Shown here one piece after another: positions 38,658 to 47,487 of a DNA stretch of 64,000 nucleotides. Both the position numbers and the translations under genes were made by a program. Source of the DNA: JBEKTW01 sp049515655 (GTDB taxonomy: Bacteria; Bacteroidota; Ignavibacteria; UBA10030; SZUA-254); assembly GCA_049515655.1 (NCBI GenBank), contig JBEKTW010000010.1:1-64000 (forward strand). The letters are read 5' to 3'. The number at the start of each line of letters is the position of its first letter. Positions within the stretch are counted from its first letter, which is position 1. Below the pieces are notes generated by a model. The model was not told the DNA's origin. It was given only the letters and a program-made list of their open reading frames with translations, and did not search any database.

Positions 38658-38709
38658 CGATATGCCCTTTGCTATCGAGCGTTAAACGAAATACTGTTAC
38701 GGATAATGG

Positions 38710-40086
38710 TTACGGTGAAATATTAAATTGTTTCGCTGAAGTCGACTGTCCGCCATACTGGTCCTTCACTGTCAACTTCAGGTAAATCCCCGCCGGATTG
38801 TCTTTCAGGTTCACCGTGATCGTGAACGCTGTTCCCTTGATCTTATCGAGCGTCGCTATGCCCGAGGGCTGCGACTGGAGGGAAGCCGTTACGGGACCGC
38901 CCCCGGGGTCGGAGGCACTTACAGAAATCAAGAATACTCTGTTCTGGCGATCAAGGTTCTGCTGCACCCATTTGATTTGCGGCGGCGGCGGGGACGTCAG
39001 GCTAACCTTGTGCTCTTTGATAACAACCCTCTTGTAGAGGATCTTGAACAAGAGGGAATTCCAACCGCGGTCCGGCGTGACCGATACGGCCGGAACTACG
39101 GGCTGCGTTCCGATTGACTGGCCGTCATGCAGGATCTGCACGGCGAGGTCGACAGCGTTCACTCCGACGATTTGCCCGTCAAAGCGGTACGGAACTCCCC
39201 AATAACCTTTATCCCCGGGAGTTGCGATAAACGTCGCTGGAAGAACATCGACATCAAACACGAGAGTTGCCTTGTCCTTCCCTCCCAGTCCGCGATTTCC
39301 CGCCGCGGTGACCGTGAATCGGTGCTTGCCTTGTTTCGGTTCATCCCAGACGAATGTCACAAAGGATTCAGGAGAGGACGGCCTCTCGATGCGGCCGGAC
39401 GGAGTCACCTCATATGCAACCTTCTGTGTGTTCTCCACGCCGCCGACAAAGATTTTCTTCAGATAGGGAGGTCCGAGGACCCATCGGTCCTGGTTTTCCT
39501 GGACGTTCATAACAAGCTGCTGAGGTTCAACGCCGCTCCGTGTGACCATTGCCAGCAGTGTCACCGTATCCCTGTCGACGCGCTCCAATCTCGGAGAATA
39601 GGGAATGTCGTATTCTCCGAAGCTGAGATTCACGCGTATCTTATCGCCCATCACTTGCACACGATTCTTATATCCCGAGACGCGGAAGGCATACGTCCCC
39701 TCTTCGAGAGGCACGTAGGCAAGCACGCCGTCTCCATTCTCGTTTTTCACCGTCCCCGCGAGCGGCTTTTCCCGCAGCTCTCCGCCCCCCGCGACCTTCC
39801 ACGCACTGAGGAACTTAAACTCGACATCGCTCGTGATAATCGGTCCTTCCACTCTCACTCTCAGTCGCGCAGAATCCCGCATGAAGGACTGGTCCGGCGC
39901 GATGAAATACTTCGTCGTATCCACGTACGAAGACAGCTTCAGGGGCCTTACATTCACCTCCACGAGTTGCGCGATCACGTTATTGCGCTGTTCCAGCGTC
40001 CGGTCACGCTCGACGGTAATGGCGAACACCGTAATGATGGCGACAACGTAGAGAATGAAATAAAACGAAACTTTACCGGATTTCAT
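38710..40086 (-). CDS. GldM-like single-pass protein with large periplasmic region
   Basis: The 458-residue protein has a short cytoplasmic N terminus, one membrane helix (about 6-24) and a long beta-rich periplasmic part with Ig-like modules. That layout matches GldM/PorM of the T9SS motor, whose single helix packs in the GldL ring and whose periplasmic domains reach the outer membrane. Sequence similarity cannot be proved by eye. The assignment rests on architecture, on the GldL-like gene directly upstream (gap 8 bp), and on T9SS being present in this genome. Alternative: an unrelated periplasmic Ig-like protein. A structure comparison with GldM domains D1-D4 would decide. Confidence 0.55.
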   Translation of the reverse strand: MKSGKVSFYFILYVVAIITVFAITVERDRTLEQRNNVIAQLVEVNVRPLKLSSYVDTTKYFIAPDQSFMRDSARLRVRVEGPIITSDVEFKFLSAWKVAGGGELREKPLAGTVKNENGDGVLAYVPLEEGTYAFRVSGYKNRVQVMGDKIRVNLSFGEYDIPYSPRLERVDRDTVTLLAMVTRSGVEPQQLVMNVQENQDRWVLGPPYLKKIFVGGVENTQKVAYEVTPSGRIERPSSPESFVTFVWDEPKQGKHRFTVTAAGNRGLGGKDKATLVFDVDVLPATFIATPGDKGYWGVPYRFDGQIVGVNAVDLAVQILHDGQSIGTQPVVPAVSVTPDRGWNSLLFKILYKRVVIKEHKVSLTSPPPPQIKWVQQNLDRQNRVFLISVSASDPGGGPVTASLQSQPSGIATLDKIKGTAFTITVNLKDNPAGIYLKLTVKDQYGGQSTSAKQFNISP

Positions 40087-40094
40087 TGAATCTA

Positions 40095-40955
40095 TTACCG
40101 ATGCTCGGTGGAGATTCTTTGATTAAGTTCAGACACAAGCCGCTCAAATTCCCTCCGGACGCGAAGATTGAATTGGTCGCCGGCAATCATCTCGAGCTTG
40201 CGGGACACGGCCTGCAGTGACGTATCGAGCTGAGAGAATTGGTCGAATTTCGTTTCCGTGCTGCGCAGCCTGCTCTCCAGAACGGAAAATTGAGTATTGA
40301 GATCCTTCATGGCAGCGACAAATTTCTCACTGTAGTCCCGGTTGACATAGAGAGCCGATTGTTCCCCGACGATGACGTCGAGCTTGCCGTAAATGGATTT
40401 CAGCGTCGAATCGATTTGCGCGAACTGGTCGACCTTCGTCTCCGCCGCCTGCAATCTGCCGGAAAGTTGAGTAATATGCGTGCTCAGTTCCTTGATCGTC
40501 TTGCCCAGCGCTTCGTATTTATCCCCCGCCGCGCGGGAGTCCCTTTCGACCATCTTCTCGCCGGCCAGTCCCTTGGATTCATCGATTGAAAAGTACGTCA
40601 TCGTGCCGTAGATAAGCAGGAGTGTGAATTCCACCCCGAGAGCGACATAGACGACCTCCGTCGGAAGAATACCGAGCGACCGCAATCCAACCGTCACGAC
40701 GAGAAAACCCGCACCCCCGATGATGAATCCCTGGATATTGTTGCTGTACGAGGGAATAAAAATCTTCTGCATGAAACGGCCGAAACCTCTCCCCAGCCCG
40801 TACGCCTGGACTTCCAGCAAGATCAGCTCACGGAGCGAACCTTCTTCCGTTTCCAGGATGATAATGACGACGGCGAGGATGATCAGGGCCGGGAGAGCAA
40901 AAATGAAAATCGGGATCATCACCAATCCCTTCACGAGCTTTGAAATAAGGCGCAT
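40095..40955 (-). CDS. GldL-like inner-membrane motor protein
   Basis: The 286-residue protein has a hydrophobic N-terminal helix (about 10-35). A pair of membrane helices follows (about 72-95 and 100-122, NIQGFIIGGAGFLVVTVG and VYVALGVEFTLLLIYGTMTYF), then a long cytoplasmic coiled coil in two similar halves (about 140-200 and 215-275; AAETKVDQFAQIDSTL versus STETKFDQFSQLDTSL). GldL of the T9SS proton-driven motor also has two helices with a key Glu in the second and a coiled-coil tail; Glu109 fits that place. The extra N-terminal helix is unusual. It lies 8 bp before the GldM-like gene. Confidence 0.55.
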   Translation of the reverse strand: MRLISKLVKGLVMIPIFIFALPALIILAVVIIILETEEGSLRELILLEVQAYGLGRGFGRFMQKIFIPSYSNNIQGFIIGGAGFLVVTVGLRSLGILPTEVVYVALGVEFTLLLIYGTMTYFSIDESKGLAGEKMVERDSRAAGDKYEALGKTIKELSTHITQLSGRLQAAETKVDQFAQIDSTLKSIYGKLDVIVGEQSALYVNRDYSEKFVAAMKDLNTQFSVLESRLRSTETKFDQFSQLDTSLQAVSRKLEMIAGDQFNLRVRREFERLVSELNQRISTEHR

Positions 40956-41010
40956 GTGAATCCTTTCCTTGGTGGTTTATGATCGTCGCAAACAACCGAC
41001 CATCAAACGT

Positions 41011-42291
41011 TCAGAACACAAATCGGACGTGAGGCGACACCATGAAAAAATACGGTTGTTCCCACGGCTTCGCGGTGCGGAGAACCGAAGTTGAGTATTT
41101 GAGCTCGAAGTAAACCATATTCTTCACCAATTCCGTCCATGCGGAGACGAGCACGACGGAAGAATAATACTGGACGCTCAATCCGTACATCTGGTTTCCG
41201 TGCCGGATGTAATCCAATTTGACGTAGGGGCTGAAGAAGTCGGATTTCTCCGTCGTCGTGATGGTCTCATCCGGTTGCACTTCTCCCTTTCCGATTTGAT
41301 GATAACCGACTCCTCCCTGCACCGTCAAGAGATATTCTCCGCCGCTGATGCTGTACCTGTGCGAATAGACGAGTTGGGCCATTGTGCGGAGGTAGTATGC
41401 CTGGCTGGTATCCGTGAGCCGGTCGCCGGAATTTCGCTTCGTGAGCGAGCCGCTGGAAAAACGCGCTTCGAGCATGTCGGATCCGATGGGCTGGTCGAAT
41501 TCTGCGGCAAAGCCTGCCGCGCCGTTGAGTTTTCTCGTAGAGATCGTTACCGGACCCAGAAGGTCGGGTTCATCAAGCCCGGAATTCATGGGAGCGATCG
41601 CTCCAAGCTTCAACTGATTCAGGAGAAGAAAATACTCGATCGAACCCGTCGACCAGAACGGGTACCCCAGGTCGTCATTCCCGACTTTCACTTCCGCTCC
41701 CCAGCCATTCGCAAACCGCAGCGATCCCCCGAAGAGCGAGGCCTCGAACGTCACGTCTTTGGGAGGTGCATCGGGGAGAGCACTCCTCCTGAATTCCTCG
41801 GGGACATCGCTTACTTCGCTGTGAGGATAGACCGTATGCAGAATTGCTCGCTGGAGACTTTCGCTGATATACAACCGTATTTCTCCTCTGCCCATCGAAG
41901 ACGCTCCGAGAATTGTTATCTGAACGATTTCGTCTTTCGAGGGACTTGCCACAACGTGGATGATCGCACGGGAAGGAGCAGCTTTTTGGCGATTTCTAAA
42001 GGCTTTCAAAACCCTCTGCCGGAGATCCTCATCCTCGATGATCCACGTCGGATAGTGGACCAGATAAACGCTGTCCACTTCGTTCAGGGATTGGAGAATT
42101 CTTTCCAGCATCACTTTCTCTCCCTGCTTGTCGCGGAGGGTTGTGTACAGCTTCAGGAGAGTCTCGTAGGATGAAGTATCGGATGATGTTTTCGATTGCT
42201 GTGCCGGAGCCCGACCCGCCGTCAGCCCGCAGCCCATGCAGAAAACCACAACCAGTATATTCCATCTATTCATCAATTTTTTTTTGTCCAC
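41011..42291 (-). CDS. Outer-membrane barrel protein paralogous to the upstream lipoprotein
   Basis: The 426-residue protein has a signal peptide, an N-terminal helical/alpha-beta region (about 35-155) and a C-terminal beta-barrel-like region. The barrel shares phrases with the upstream protein at 42312: AEVKVGNDDLGYPFWSTG versus GEVRMGNDELGLPFWESG, and FFMVSPHVRFVF versus FIMVSPRLLLSF at the C terminus. Function is unknown. It sits 20 bp downstream of its paralogue and 55 bp upstream of the GldL-like gene. The start is a GTG with GGAAGAA before it, followed at once by a run of nine A; an ATG at 42273 past the run is an alternative. Confidence 0.65.
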   Translation of the reverse strand: MDKKKLMNRWNILVVVFCMGCGLTAGRAPAQQSKTSSDTSSYETLLKLYTTLRDKQGEKVMLERILQSLNEVDSVYLVHYPTWIIEDEDLRQRVLKAFRNRQKAAPSRAIIHVVASPSKDEIVQITILGASSMGRGEIRLYISESLQRAILHTVYPHSEVSDVPEEFRRSALPDAPPKDVTFEASLFGGSLRFANGWGAEVKVGNDDLGYPFWSTGSIEYFLLLNQLKLGAIAPMNSGLDEPDLLGPVTISTRKLNGAAGFAAEFDQPIGSDMLEARFSSGSLTKRNSGDRLTDTSQAYYLRTMAQLVYSHRYSISGGEYLLTVQGGVGYHQIGKGEVQPDETITTTEKSDFFSPYVKLDYIRHGNQMYGLSVQYYSSVVLVSAWTELVKNMVYFELKYSTSVLRTAKPWEQPYFFMVSPHVRFVF

Positions 42292-42311
42292 CGTTCTTCC
42301 CGATCCTCGGC

Positions 42312-43889
42312 TCAGAACGACAACAACAAGCGCGGGGAGACCATGATGAAGTCCTCATTCTCCCAATCTCTCAGGCTGCGGAGAATCGGCTTCGAGATTT
42401 TCATTTCTACGCGTAGATAATTCGGAATAATTTGCAGCCAGATCGAGGTCAGGATCGATGAGTTGAAGTATTGAAGACTGCACCCGTAGGCCTCATCGCC
42501 TTCCTCGTGCAAGTACTCGAAACTGAGATACGGACTGCTGATGTCAAACTGGTTCAACTCGTAGGACTGGTTTCCGAGCGGCGCTCCGGTCGTATCGACA
42601 CCGCCCCGCGCGAACGTCCCCTCGCGGACCTGCTCATATCCGACGCCGACTTTGACCCGAGCCCAGCTCGTCTGCGTCAGTGAAAAACCAAATGAGGTAT
42701 ACCCAAGGAGTTCATCCGTAATATAATAGAAGTTGCGTGGGTCGGTGAGCGTCGCCACGTCATTATCCACGAATCTCGTGGAGGAGATATAACCGCCAAT
42801 CGTGCCGAAGTCGAACTCACCGGCAAATCCACGCGTGCCGTTGAGGAGACGGCTTCTCAGTGGGAAGACGAACTTTTCGCTGTTGTTGCGCCCGATCGAC
42901 GTTGGCAGCTCAAAACCGACTTTGACCTGCTTGTACATCGCGAGGAAGGTAGTCTTTCCGGATTCCCAGAACGGGAGCCCGAGCTCGTCGTTCCCCATCC
43001 GTACTTCGCCGCCCCACACCGGACCAACTCTGAAACTCAGACCATACGCGGAGAAGTCGACACGCCCCGCCTCAGGGTCGGAACCTGCGCGGGTTCTCAG
43101 AAACGAAAACCGGTCAAGGAGCTTGTCATTGAGCAGCAAGCCGGCCTCAAACGCCGTGGGCAGCACGAACGTCGAATCCCGCATCTCGATGTCGCGGGAG
43201 TAGTTGCTGCTTTCAATGACTTTTTGATAGAGGTACTTATCTGCGGATTTTGCGATCGCCTGCTTCAGTGCAATACCCTTGAACACTGCCGTTCCAAAGC
43301 GAGCTTCAATGAGATCGTTATCTTCGGTCGCGAGGATCTCCGCGTCGCTGCCGGCCTCCGACTGCATCGAAGAGTCGGTCGCCATCAGTGCATAGAAGAG
43401 CGAATCCCTCAACGCCGGATTGCTGACGACCCACGATTTCACGTGCGAGTGCAAGTACAGCTTGCGGTCAACGGTCGATGCTTCGAGAATATTCTGAAGA
43501 AGGTTCACGATATCCCCCGTCATCTCTATCGAATCCTTCAGCGACTGTGCAGTATACCTCGCAAGCGACAGGGACAGGGGCTGGACATTCCGCTGTGTCG
43601 GGAGCCAGCTCTCAAGCGGCTTTTCTTTGTTGGCGGACTGCGACGTGTCCGCGGCGTAAGCCATCAGCGAAGCTCCCATACTATCCGCTACCGCACGAGC
43701 CGATTTCTGTGCAGGGGTCTCCGGAACGGCACCCGGTCTATTCGCGCCGGGCGCAAGCTGGGAGCTATCGATGGGGGCAAAAAAACTTTCTTCGGTGCTG
43801 GAGATTTCCTGAGGACCTGAGCATCCGGAAAGCAATCCACCGAATGCCACTGCCAGTGCGAACGGCAAGATGTACTTACACGATTTCAA
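42312..43889 (-). CDS. Outer-membrane lipoprotein with barrel-like C terminus
   Basis: The 525-residue protein has a lipoprotein signal (LSGCSG, Cys23), a low-complexity linker, a helical middle part (about 85-245) and a barrel-like C-terminal half ending in Phe. It is a longer paralogue of the next gene. In known T9SS loci a lipoprotein, GldK, precedes gldL and gldM; this protein occupies that position but I see no formylglycine-enzyme-like GldK fold. It may be a lineage-specific replacement or an unrelated envelope protein. The start is a TTG with AAGGA about 10 bases upstream. Confidence 0.6.
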   Translation of the reverse strand: MKSCKYILPFALAVAFGGLLSGCSGPQEISSTEESFFAPIDSSQLAPGANRPGAVPETPAQKSARAVADSMGASLMAYAADTSQSANKEKPLESWLPTQRNVQPLSLSLARYTAQSLKDSIEMTGDIVNLLQNILEASTVDRKLYLHSHVKSWVVSNPALRDSLFYALMATDSSMQSEAGSDAEILATEDNDLIEARFGTAVFKGIALKQAIAKSADKYLYQKVIESSNYSRDIEMRDSTFVLPTAFEAGLLLNDKLLDRFSFLRTRAGSDPEAGRVDFSAYGLSFRVGPVWGGEVRMGNDELGLPFWESGKTTFLAMYKQVKVGFELPTSIGRNNSEKFVFPLRSRLLNGTRGFAGEFDFGTIGGYISSTRFVDNDVATLTDPRNFYYITDELLGYTSFGFSLTQTSWARVKVGVGYEQVREGTFARGGVDTTGAPLGNQSYELNQFDISSPYLSFEYLHEEGDEAYGCSLQYFNSSILTSIWLQIIPNYLRVEMKISKPILRSLRDWENEDFIMVSPRLLLSF

Positions 43890-43917
43890 CAGGAAATATC
43901 CTTTCGGCTATCGCCGC

Positions 43918-44844
43918 TCAATCGTTCCATACGAATTTCAGCCAGCCCCGCGCATCGTTAGCATTCCGAACAATATCGAAGAAACGCCGCTGCGCTTCTT
44001 TCGTGACCGGACCCGGCTTCCCGTCGCCAACGGGAAACCGGTCAACACTGCGGATCGGCGTGATCTCGGCTGCAGTTCCCGTAAAAAACAGCTCGTCGGC
44101 AATGGTCAGCAGCTCGCGGGAGATTTGCGCTTCGACAACCTTGTACCCGGTTTCCTTCAGGAGCGTTATGACGGAAGAACGCGTAATCCCCAGCAGGATG
44201 CTGGAACTGAACGGCGGGGTGAACACCTCTCCGTGCTTGACGACGAAAATATTTTCTCCGCTTCCCTCGCTCACATGACCGAAAATGTCCAGAGCAATCC
44301 CTTCGTTGTATCCGTCTTTCACCGCTTCGATTTTGATCAACTGGGCATTGAGGTAATTTCCGCCGGACTTTGCGATCGTCGGCAGCGTATTGGGAGCCGG
44401 TCGCGACCACGAAGAGACGCACGCGTCGATTCCCTGAGTAAGCGCTCCGTCACCGAGATAGGATCCCCAATCCCACACCGCGATTGCGACGTCGACCGGA
44501 TTATTCAACGGGTTGACCCCGACATCGCCGTACCCCCGGTAGACAACGGGGCGGATGTAGCAAGCCTTCATCCTGTTCGCACGGACCGTTTCCAGGACTG
44601 CTTCCTCCAACTGCCGCTTGGTGTACGGGATTTCCGCGTGGTAAATCCGGCAGGAATCATAGAGCCGGTCCAGATGTTCGTCAAGCCGGAAAATAGCCGG
44701 TCCCCGCTTCGTGTCGTAGCAGCGGATCCCTTCAAACCAGCTCGACCCGTAGTGAACGACATGAGACAGGACATGGATTTTTGCATCGTCCCACTTGACG
44801 AGCTTCCCATTCATCCAGATCGTTTCAACGGGCGTGAGGGGCAT
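43918..44844 (-). CDS. ilvE: Branched-chain amino acid aminotransferase
   Basis: IlvE transfers the amino group between glutamate and the 2-oxo acids of valine, leucine and isoleucine. The 308-residue class IV PLP enzyme has VHYGSSWFEGIRCYDT, Lys159 in TIAKSGGNY (same number as the E. coli cofactor lysine), GHVSEGSGENIFVV and FFTGTAAEITPIRSVD. GAGGAA lies 9 bases before the ATG. It is 17 bp downstream of the GNAT gene on the same strand and may share its transcript. Confidence 0.95.
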   Translation of the reverse strand: MPLTPVETIWMNGKLVKWDDAKIHVLSHVVHYGSSWFEGIRCYDTKRGPAIFRLDEHLDRLYDSCRIYHAEIPYTKRQLEEAVLETVRANRMKACYIRPVVYRGYGDVGVNPLNNPVDVAIAVWDWGSYLGDGALTQGIDACVSSWSRPAPNTLPTIAKSGGNYLNAQLIKIEAVKDGYNEGIALDIFGHVSEGSGENIFVVKHGEVFTPPFSSSILLGITRSSVITLLKETGYKVVEAQISRELLTIADELFFTGTAAEITPIRSVDRFPVGDGKPGPVTKEAQRRFFDIVRNANDARGWLKFVWND

Positions 44845-44861
44845 AAGAATATTCCTCGTAC

Positions 44862-45980
44862 TTAGAGTGACATTTCGTAGATGCGATACGTTTTGTAACG
44901 CTCACCGTCCATGAATTCCGCGGCACGATTCATCATCGTATTATCCTCCAGAACCCATGATCCTTCTCCATCATAGTATCCCAACCCTATGCCGCGCCGG
45001 GCCGTTTCGTAGAACAGCACGCTTGCGGCGCCGGTTTTCAGTCTTTCGGGGACGACACCGAGCACGATAACGCGTGCCCAATGTATCTTCTTCTTCTGAA
45101 ACATCATACGCAAAAATCCGGGGAGCAGATAGCCATGCTTGTTGTGCTTCAATACGATATTGAGGTCGGGGAGCGCTAGAGAGAAACCGATCGGCTCGCC
45201 TTTATATTCCGCGATGACCACCAATTCCGGAATGACGACCGGCTTCAAATCTTTTGCGAGAGCAAAAAATTCATCGTCCGTCATCGGCACCGCACCCCAG
45301 TTGTACTGCCAGGCGCGGTTATACAAATCCTTCATGCGGAGAACTTCGTTGTCAAAGTCATTCATGTTCAACGAACGGAACGTCAAACCTTCACGCTGCC
45401 TCACCATTTCTGAAACACGCTGAAGCTTTTCGGTCATCACGCGTTCCCTGCTCAAATGATACGCGTACAAGTCCTTGACTTTCTTGAAACCGGCTTTTTC
45501 GATGAGCGTCGCATAGTAGGGCGGGTTATAGGGCATCAGGATGACGGGGGAGCGGCCAAATCCGTCAACCAGCAAACCGTACTCGTCATTCACCGAAGGA
45601 TTGGCCGGCCCCCTGACCGCCTTCAGACCTCGCGCTTTCAACCAGTTCGTCGCGGTTCCGAAAAGCGCATCGGCGACGGCCTGGTCGTTGATACACTCAA
45701 AAAATCCGAAGAAACCGATATTCTCGTTATGCTCTTTGTTATGATTGTGATTGACGATGGCGCCGATGCGGCCGACCAGTTCGCCATCACGGTGAGCGAG
45801 GAAAAACTCAGCTTCAGAGTGTTTATAGAACGGATTCTTCTCCCTATCTATCAGCTTGCGCCGGTCCATGAGGAGCGGCGGTACCCAGTGAGGATTTCCA
45901 TCATAGATCTTCCAAGCAAACTTGATGAAACGGTTCGTGTCTTTTTTCGACGATATTGGCTGTACGTTAACCGTGTTCAT
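44862..45980 (-). CDS. GNAT-fold acyltransferase, candidate bacterial ceramide synthase
   Basis: The 372-residue protein contains two GNAT-like halves: FVPxLLMDRRKL-type start with FFLAHRDGELVGRIGAIVNHNHN (about 50-90) and ELVVIAEYKGEPIGFSLALPDLN (about 250-275). Such proteins are usually left as N-acetyltransferases of unknown substrate. It is 33 bp downstream of a serine palmitoyltransferase-like gene. In Caulobacter the ceramide N-acyltransferase is a GNAT-superfamily protein, so N-acylation of the sphingoid base is a reasonable role here. That is inference from context. I chose the ATG at 45980; a TTG at 46001 would add seven residues. Confidence 0.65.
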   Translation of the reverse strand: MNTVNVQPISSKKDTNRFIKFAWKIYDGNPHWVPPLLMDRRKLIDREKNPFYKHSEAEFFLAHRDGELVGRIGAIVNHNHNKEHNENIGFFGFFECINDQAVADALFGTATNWLKARGLKAVRGPANPSVNDEYGLLVDGFGRSPVILMPYNPPYYATLIEKAGFKKVKDLYAYHLSRERVMTEKLQRVSEMVRQREGLTFRSLNMNDFDNEVLRMKDLYNRAWQYNWGAVPMTDDEFFALAKDLKPVVIPELVVIAEYKGEPIGFSLALPDLNIVLKHNKHGYLLPGFLRMMFQKKKIHWARVIVLGVVPERLKTGAASVLFYETARRGIGLGYYDGEGSWVLEDNTMMNRAAEFMDGERYKTYRIYEMSL

Positions 45981-46013
45981 ACTCCGTGCATTCTTTTTCA
46001 ATCCCGCCCGGTC

Positions 46014-47261
46014 TCAATGAATGACTCCAAGGTCTTTGCCTATCGTCGCAAATACCTGCAGAATACGGTCGAGATGCTTGTCCTCGTGTGTCGCCATATA
46101 GCTTGTTCGCATCATCTGGAGACCCGGGGGCACACCGGGGCTGATGAACGCGTTGACAAAAACGCCGGCATCGAACAATCCCCGCCAGAAACGGAACGCG
46201 AGCATGTCATCGCCGACGATGACCGGAACGATTGCTGTCTGGCCGTCGAGAACGGTAAACCCGAGGTCTTTAAATCCGTTCCGCATTTTCGCGGCATTAC
46301 TGATGAGCATGTCGATGCGAAAGGGCTCGTTCTCCAGGACATCTAAGGCCGCGAGCGCAGCCGCGACGGAAGCAGGAGTCGGACTGGCGCTAAAGATCAA
46401 CGCCGGGGAGTGATGCTTCAGATAGTTGATGACCCGCTCGTTCCCCACCACAAACCCCCCGAGCGATGCAAACGTCTTGCTGAACGTCCCCATGGTCATA
46501 TCGACTTCGTCATCCAACTCATAGTGGCTCGCCGTTCCGCGTCCTCCCTTGCCAATCACGCCGATGGCATGAGCGTCGTCAACTAGAATCCTCGCGTTGT
46601 ACTTTTTTGCAATCGTCACAAGGTCGGGAAGGTCTACAATCTCGCCCGAGGTGCTGAACACGCCGTCCGTCACGATGAGCTTGCCGACGTGACGGGGAAG
46701 CTGGGAGATCACGCGCTCGAGGTCCTGCATGTCGTTATGCTTGTAGCGAACGAAGTCGGCGAACATTCCTTTCGCCATCATATATCCCGCCACGATGCAC
46801 GCGTGATTATCCTTGTCGGTAACAACATACTCGCCGCGCTGGACGAGGGTGGGGATGATACCCTGGGCAGTCTGGTATCCTGTACTATAAAGCAGACAGG
46901 CTTCTTTCCCCATAAACTTTGCGAGCCGGGCTTCAAGCTCGTTGTGCAAATCGAGTGTGCCGGTAAGGTAACGCGAGCCGGAACATCCCGTCCCGTACTT
47001 CTCGACGGCCTTTGCGGCCGCTTCTTTGACCTTCGGATGCGCCGTCAGTCCGAGGTAATTATTCGAACCCGCCATGATGATGTCGCGGCCTTCGATTCGA
47101 ACGACGGGCCCTTCATTTTCTTCTATCGCTCTGAAATAGGGATAGAATCCTGCCGCTTTCACTTCATCCGCTCGTGTGAAGTCTAAACACTTCTGGAACA
47201 GGTCTACCACGGGGTTGGTACCTTCAGTTGAATCTGCTTTCTTCTGGAAAGGTTGGTTCAT
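46014..47261 (-). CDS. Alpha-oxoamine synthase, serine palmitoyltransferase-like
   Basis: These PLP enzymes condense an amino acid with an acyl-CoA. The 415-residue protein has the family core: TGCSGSRYLTGTLDLHNELE, VDDAHAIGVIGKGGRG, and the cofactor lysine Lys262 in MGTFSKTFASLGG. The opening FYPYFRAIEENEGPVVRIEG and IMAGSNNYLGLT resemble bacterial serine palmitoyltransferases more than biotin KAPA synthase or glycine C-acetyltransferase. No biotin or threonine genes are nearby. It would make 3-ketodihydrosphingosine from serine and palmitoyl-CoA. AAGGAG lies 11 bases upstream. The next gene is a GNAT protein, and a divergent reductase starts 226 bp away. Confidence 0.8.
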   Translation of the reverse strand: MNQPFQKKADSTEGTNPVVDLFQKCLDFTRADEVKAAGFYPYFRAIEENEGPVVRIEGRDIIMAGSNNYLGLTAHPKVKEAAAKAVEKYGTGCSGSRYLTGTLDLHNELEARLAKFMGKEACLLYSTGYQTAQGIIPTLVQRGEYVVTDKDNHACIVAGYMMAKGMFADFVRYKHNDMQDLERVISQLPRHVGKLIVTDGVFSTSGEIVDLPDLVTIAKKYNARILVDDAHAIGVIGKGGRGTASHYELDDEVDMTMGTFSKTFASLGGFVVGNERVINYLKHHSPALIFSASPTPASVAAALAALDVLENEPFRIDMLISNAAKMRNGFKDLGFTVLDGQTAIVPVIVGDDMLAFRFWRGLFDAGVFVNAFISPGVPPGLQMMRTSYMATHEDKHLDRILQVFATIGKDLGVIH

Positions 47262-47383
47262 AGCGTATGGTACTCCTTAGATCGATGCAGTTGGAGAGCA
47301 TCGAAAATCACAGGTTGAAGTTTCATTCCACGGTGTAATGTGTGTTTTCGAGGAGTCGTTATGAATTTCTTAACCTGAGAGAA

Positions 47384-47412
47384 TTGAACATCAATTTTTT
47401 TTTCAATATACT
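47384..47412 (+). promoter_or_regulatory. Promoter for the divergent NAD-dependent reductase
   Basis: TTGAAC (47384-47389) and TATACT (47407-47412) are 17 bases apart; the spacer holds a run of nine T. The leader would be about 70 nt. It lies in the gap shared with the serine palmitoyltransferase-like gene. Confidence 0.5.
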
Positions 47413-47487
47413 TGAATAAACGCTAAAAGTCAATCGAAAGCAGCAAATCGGGCGTTCCATTCATAAATCAACATCTTATGAGAATCC

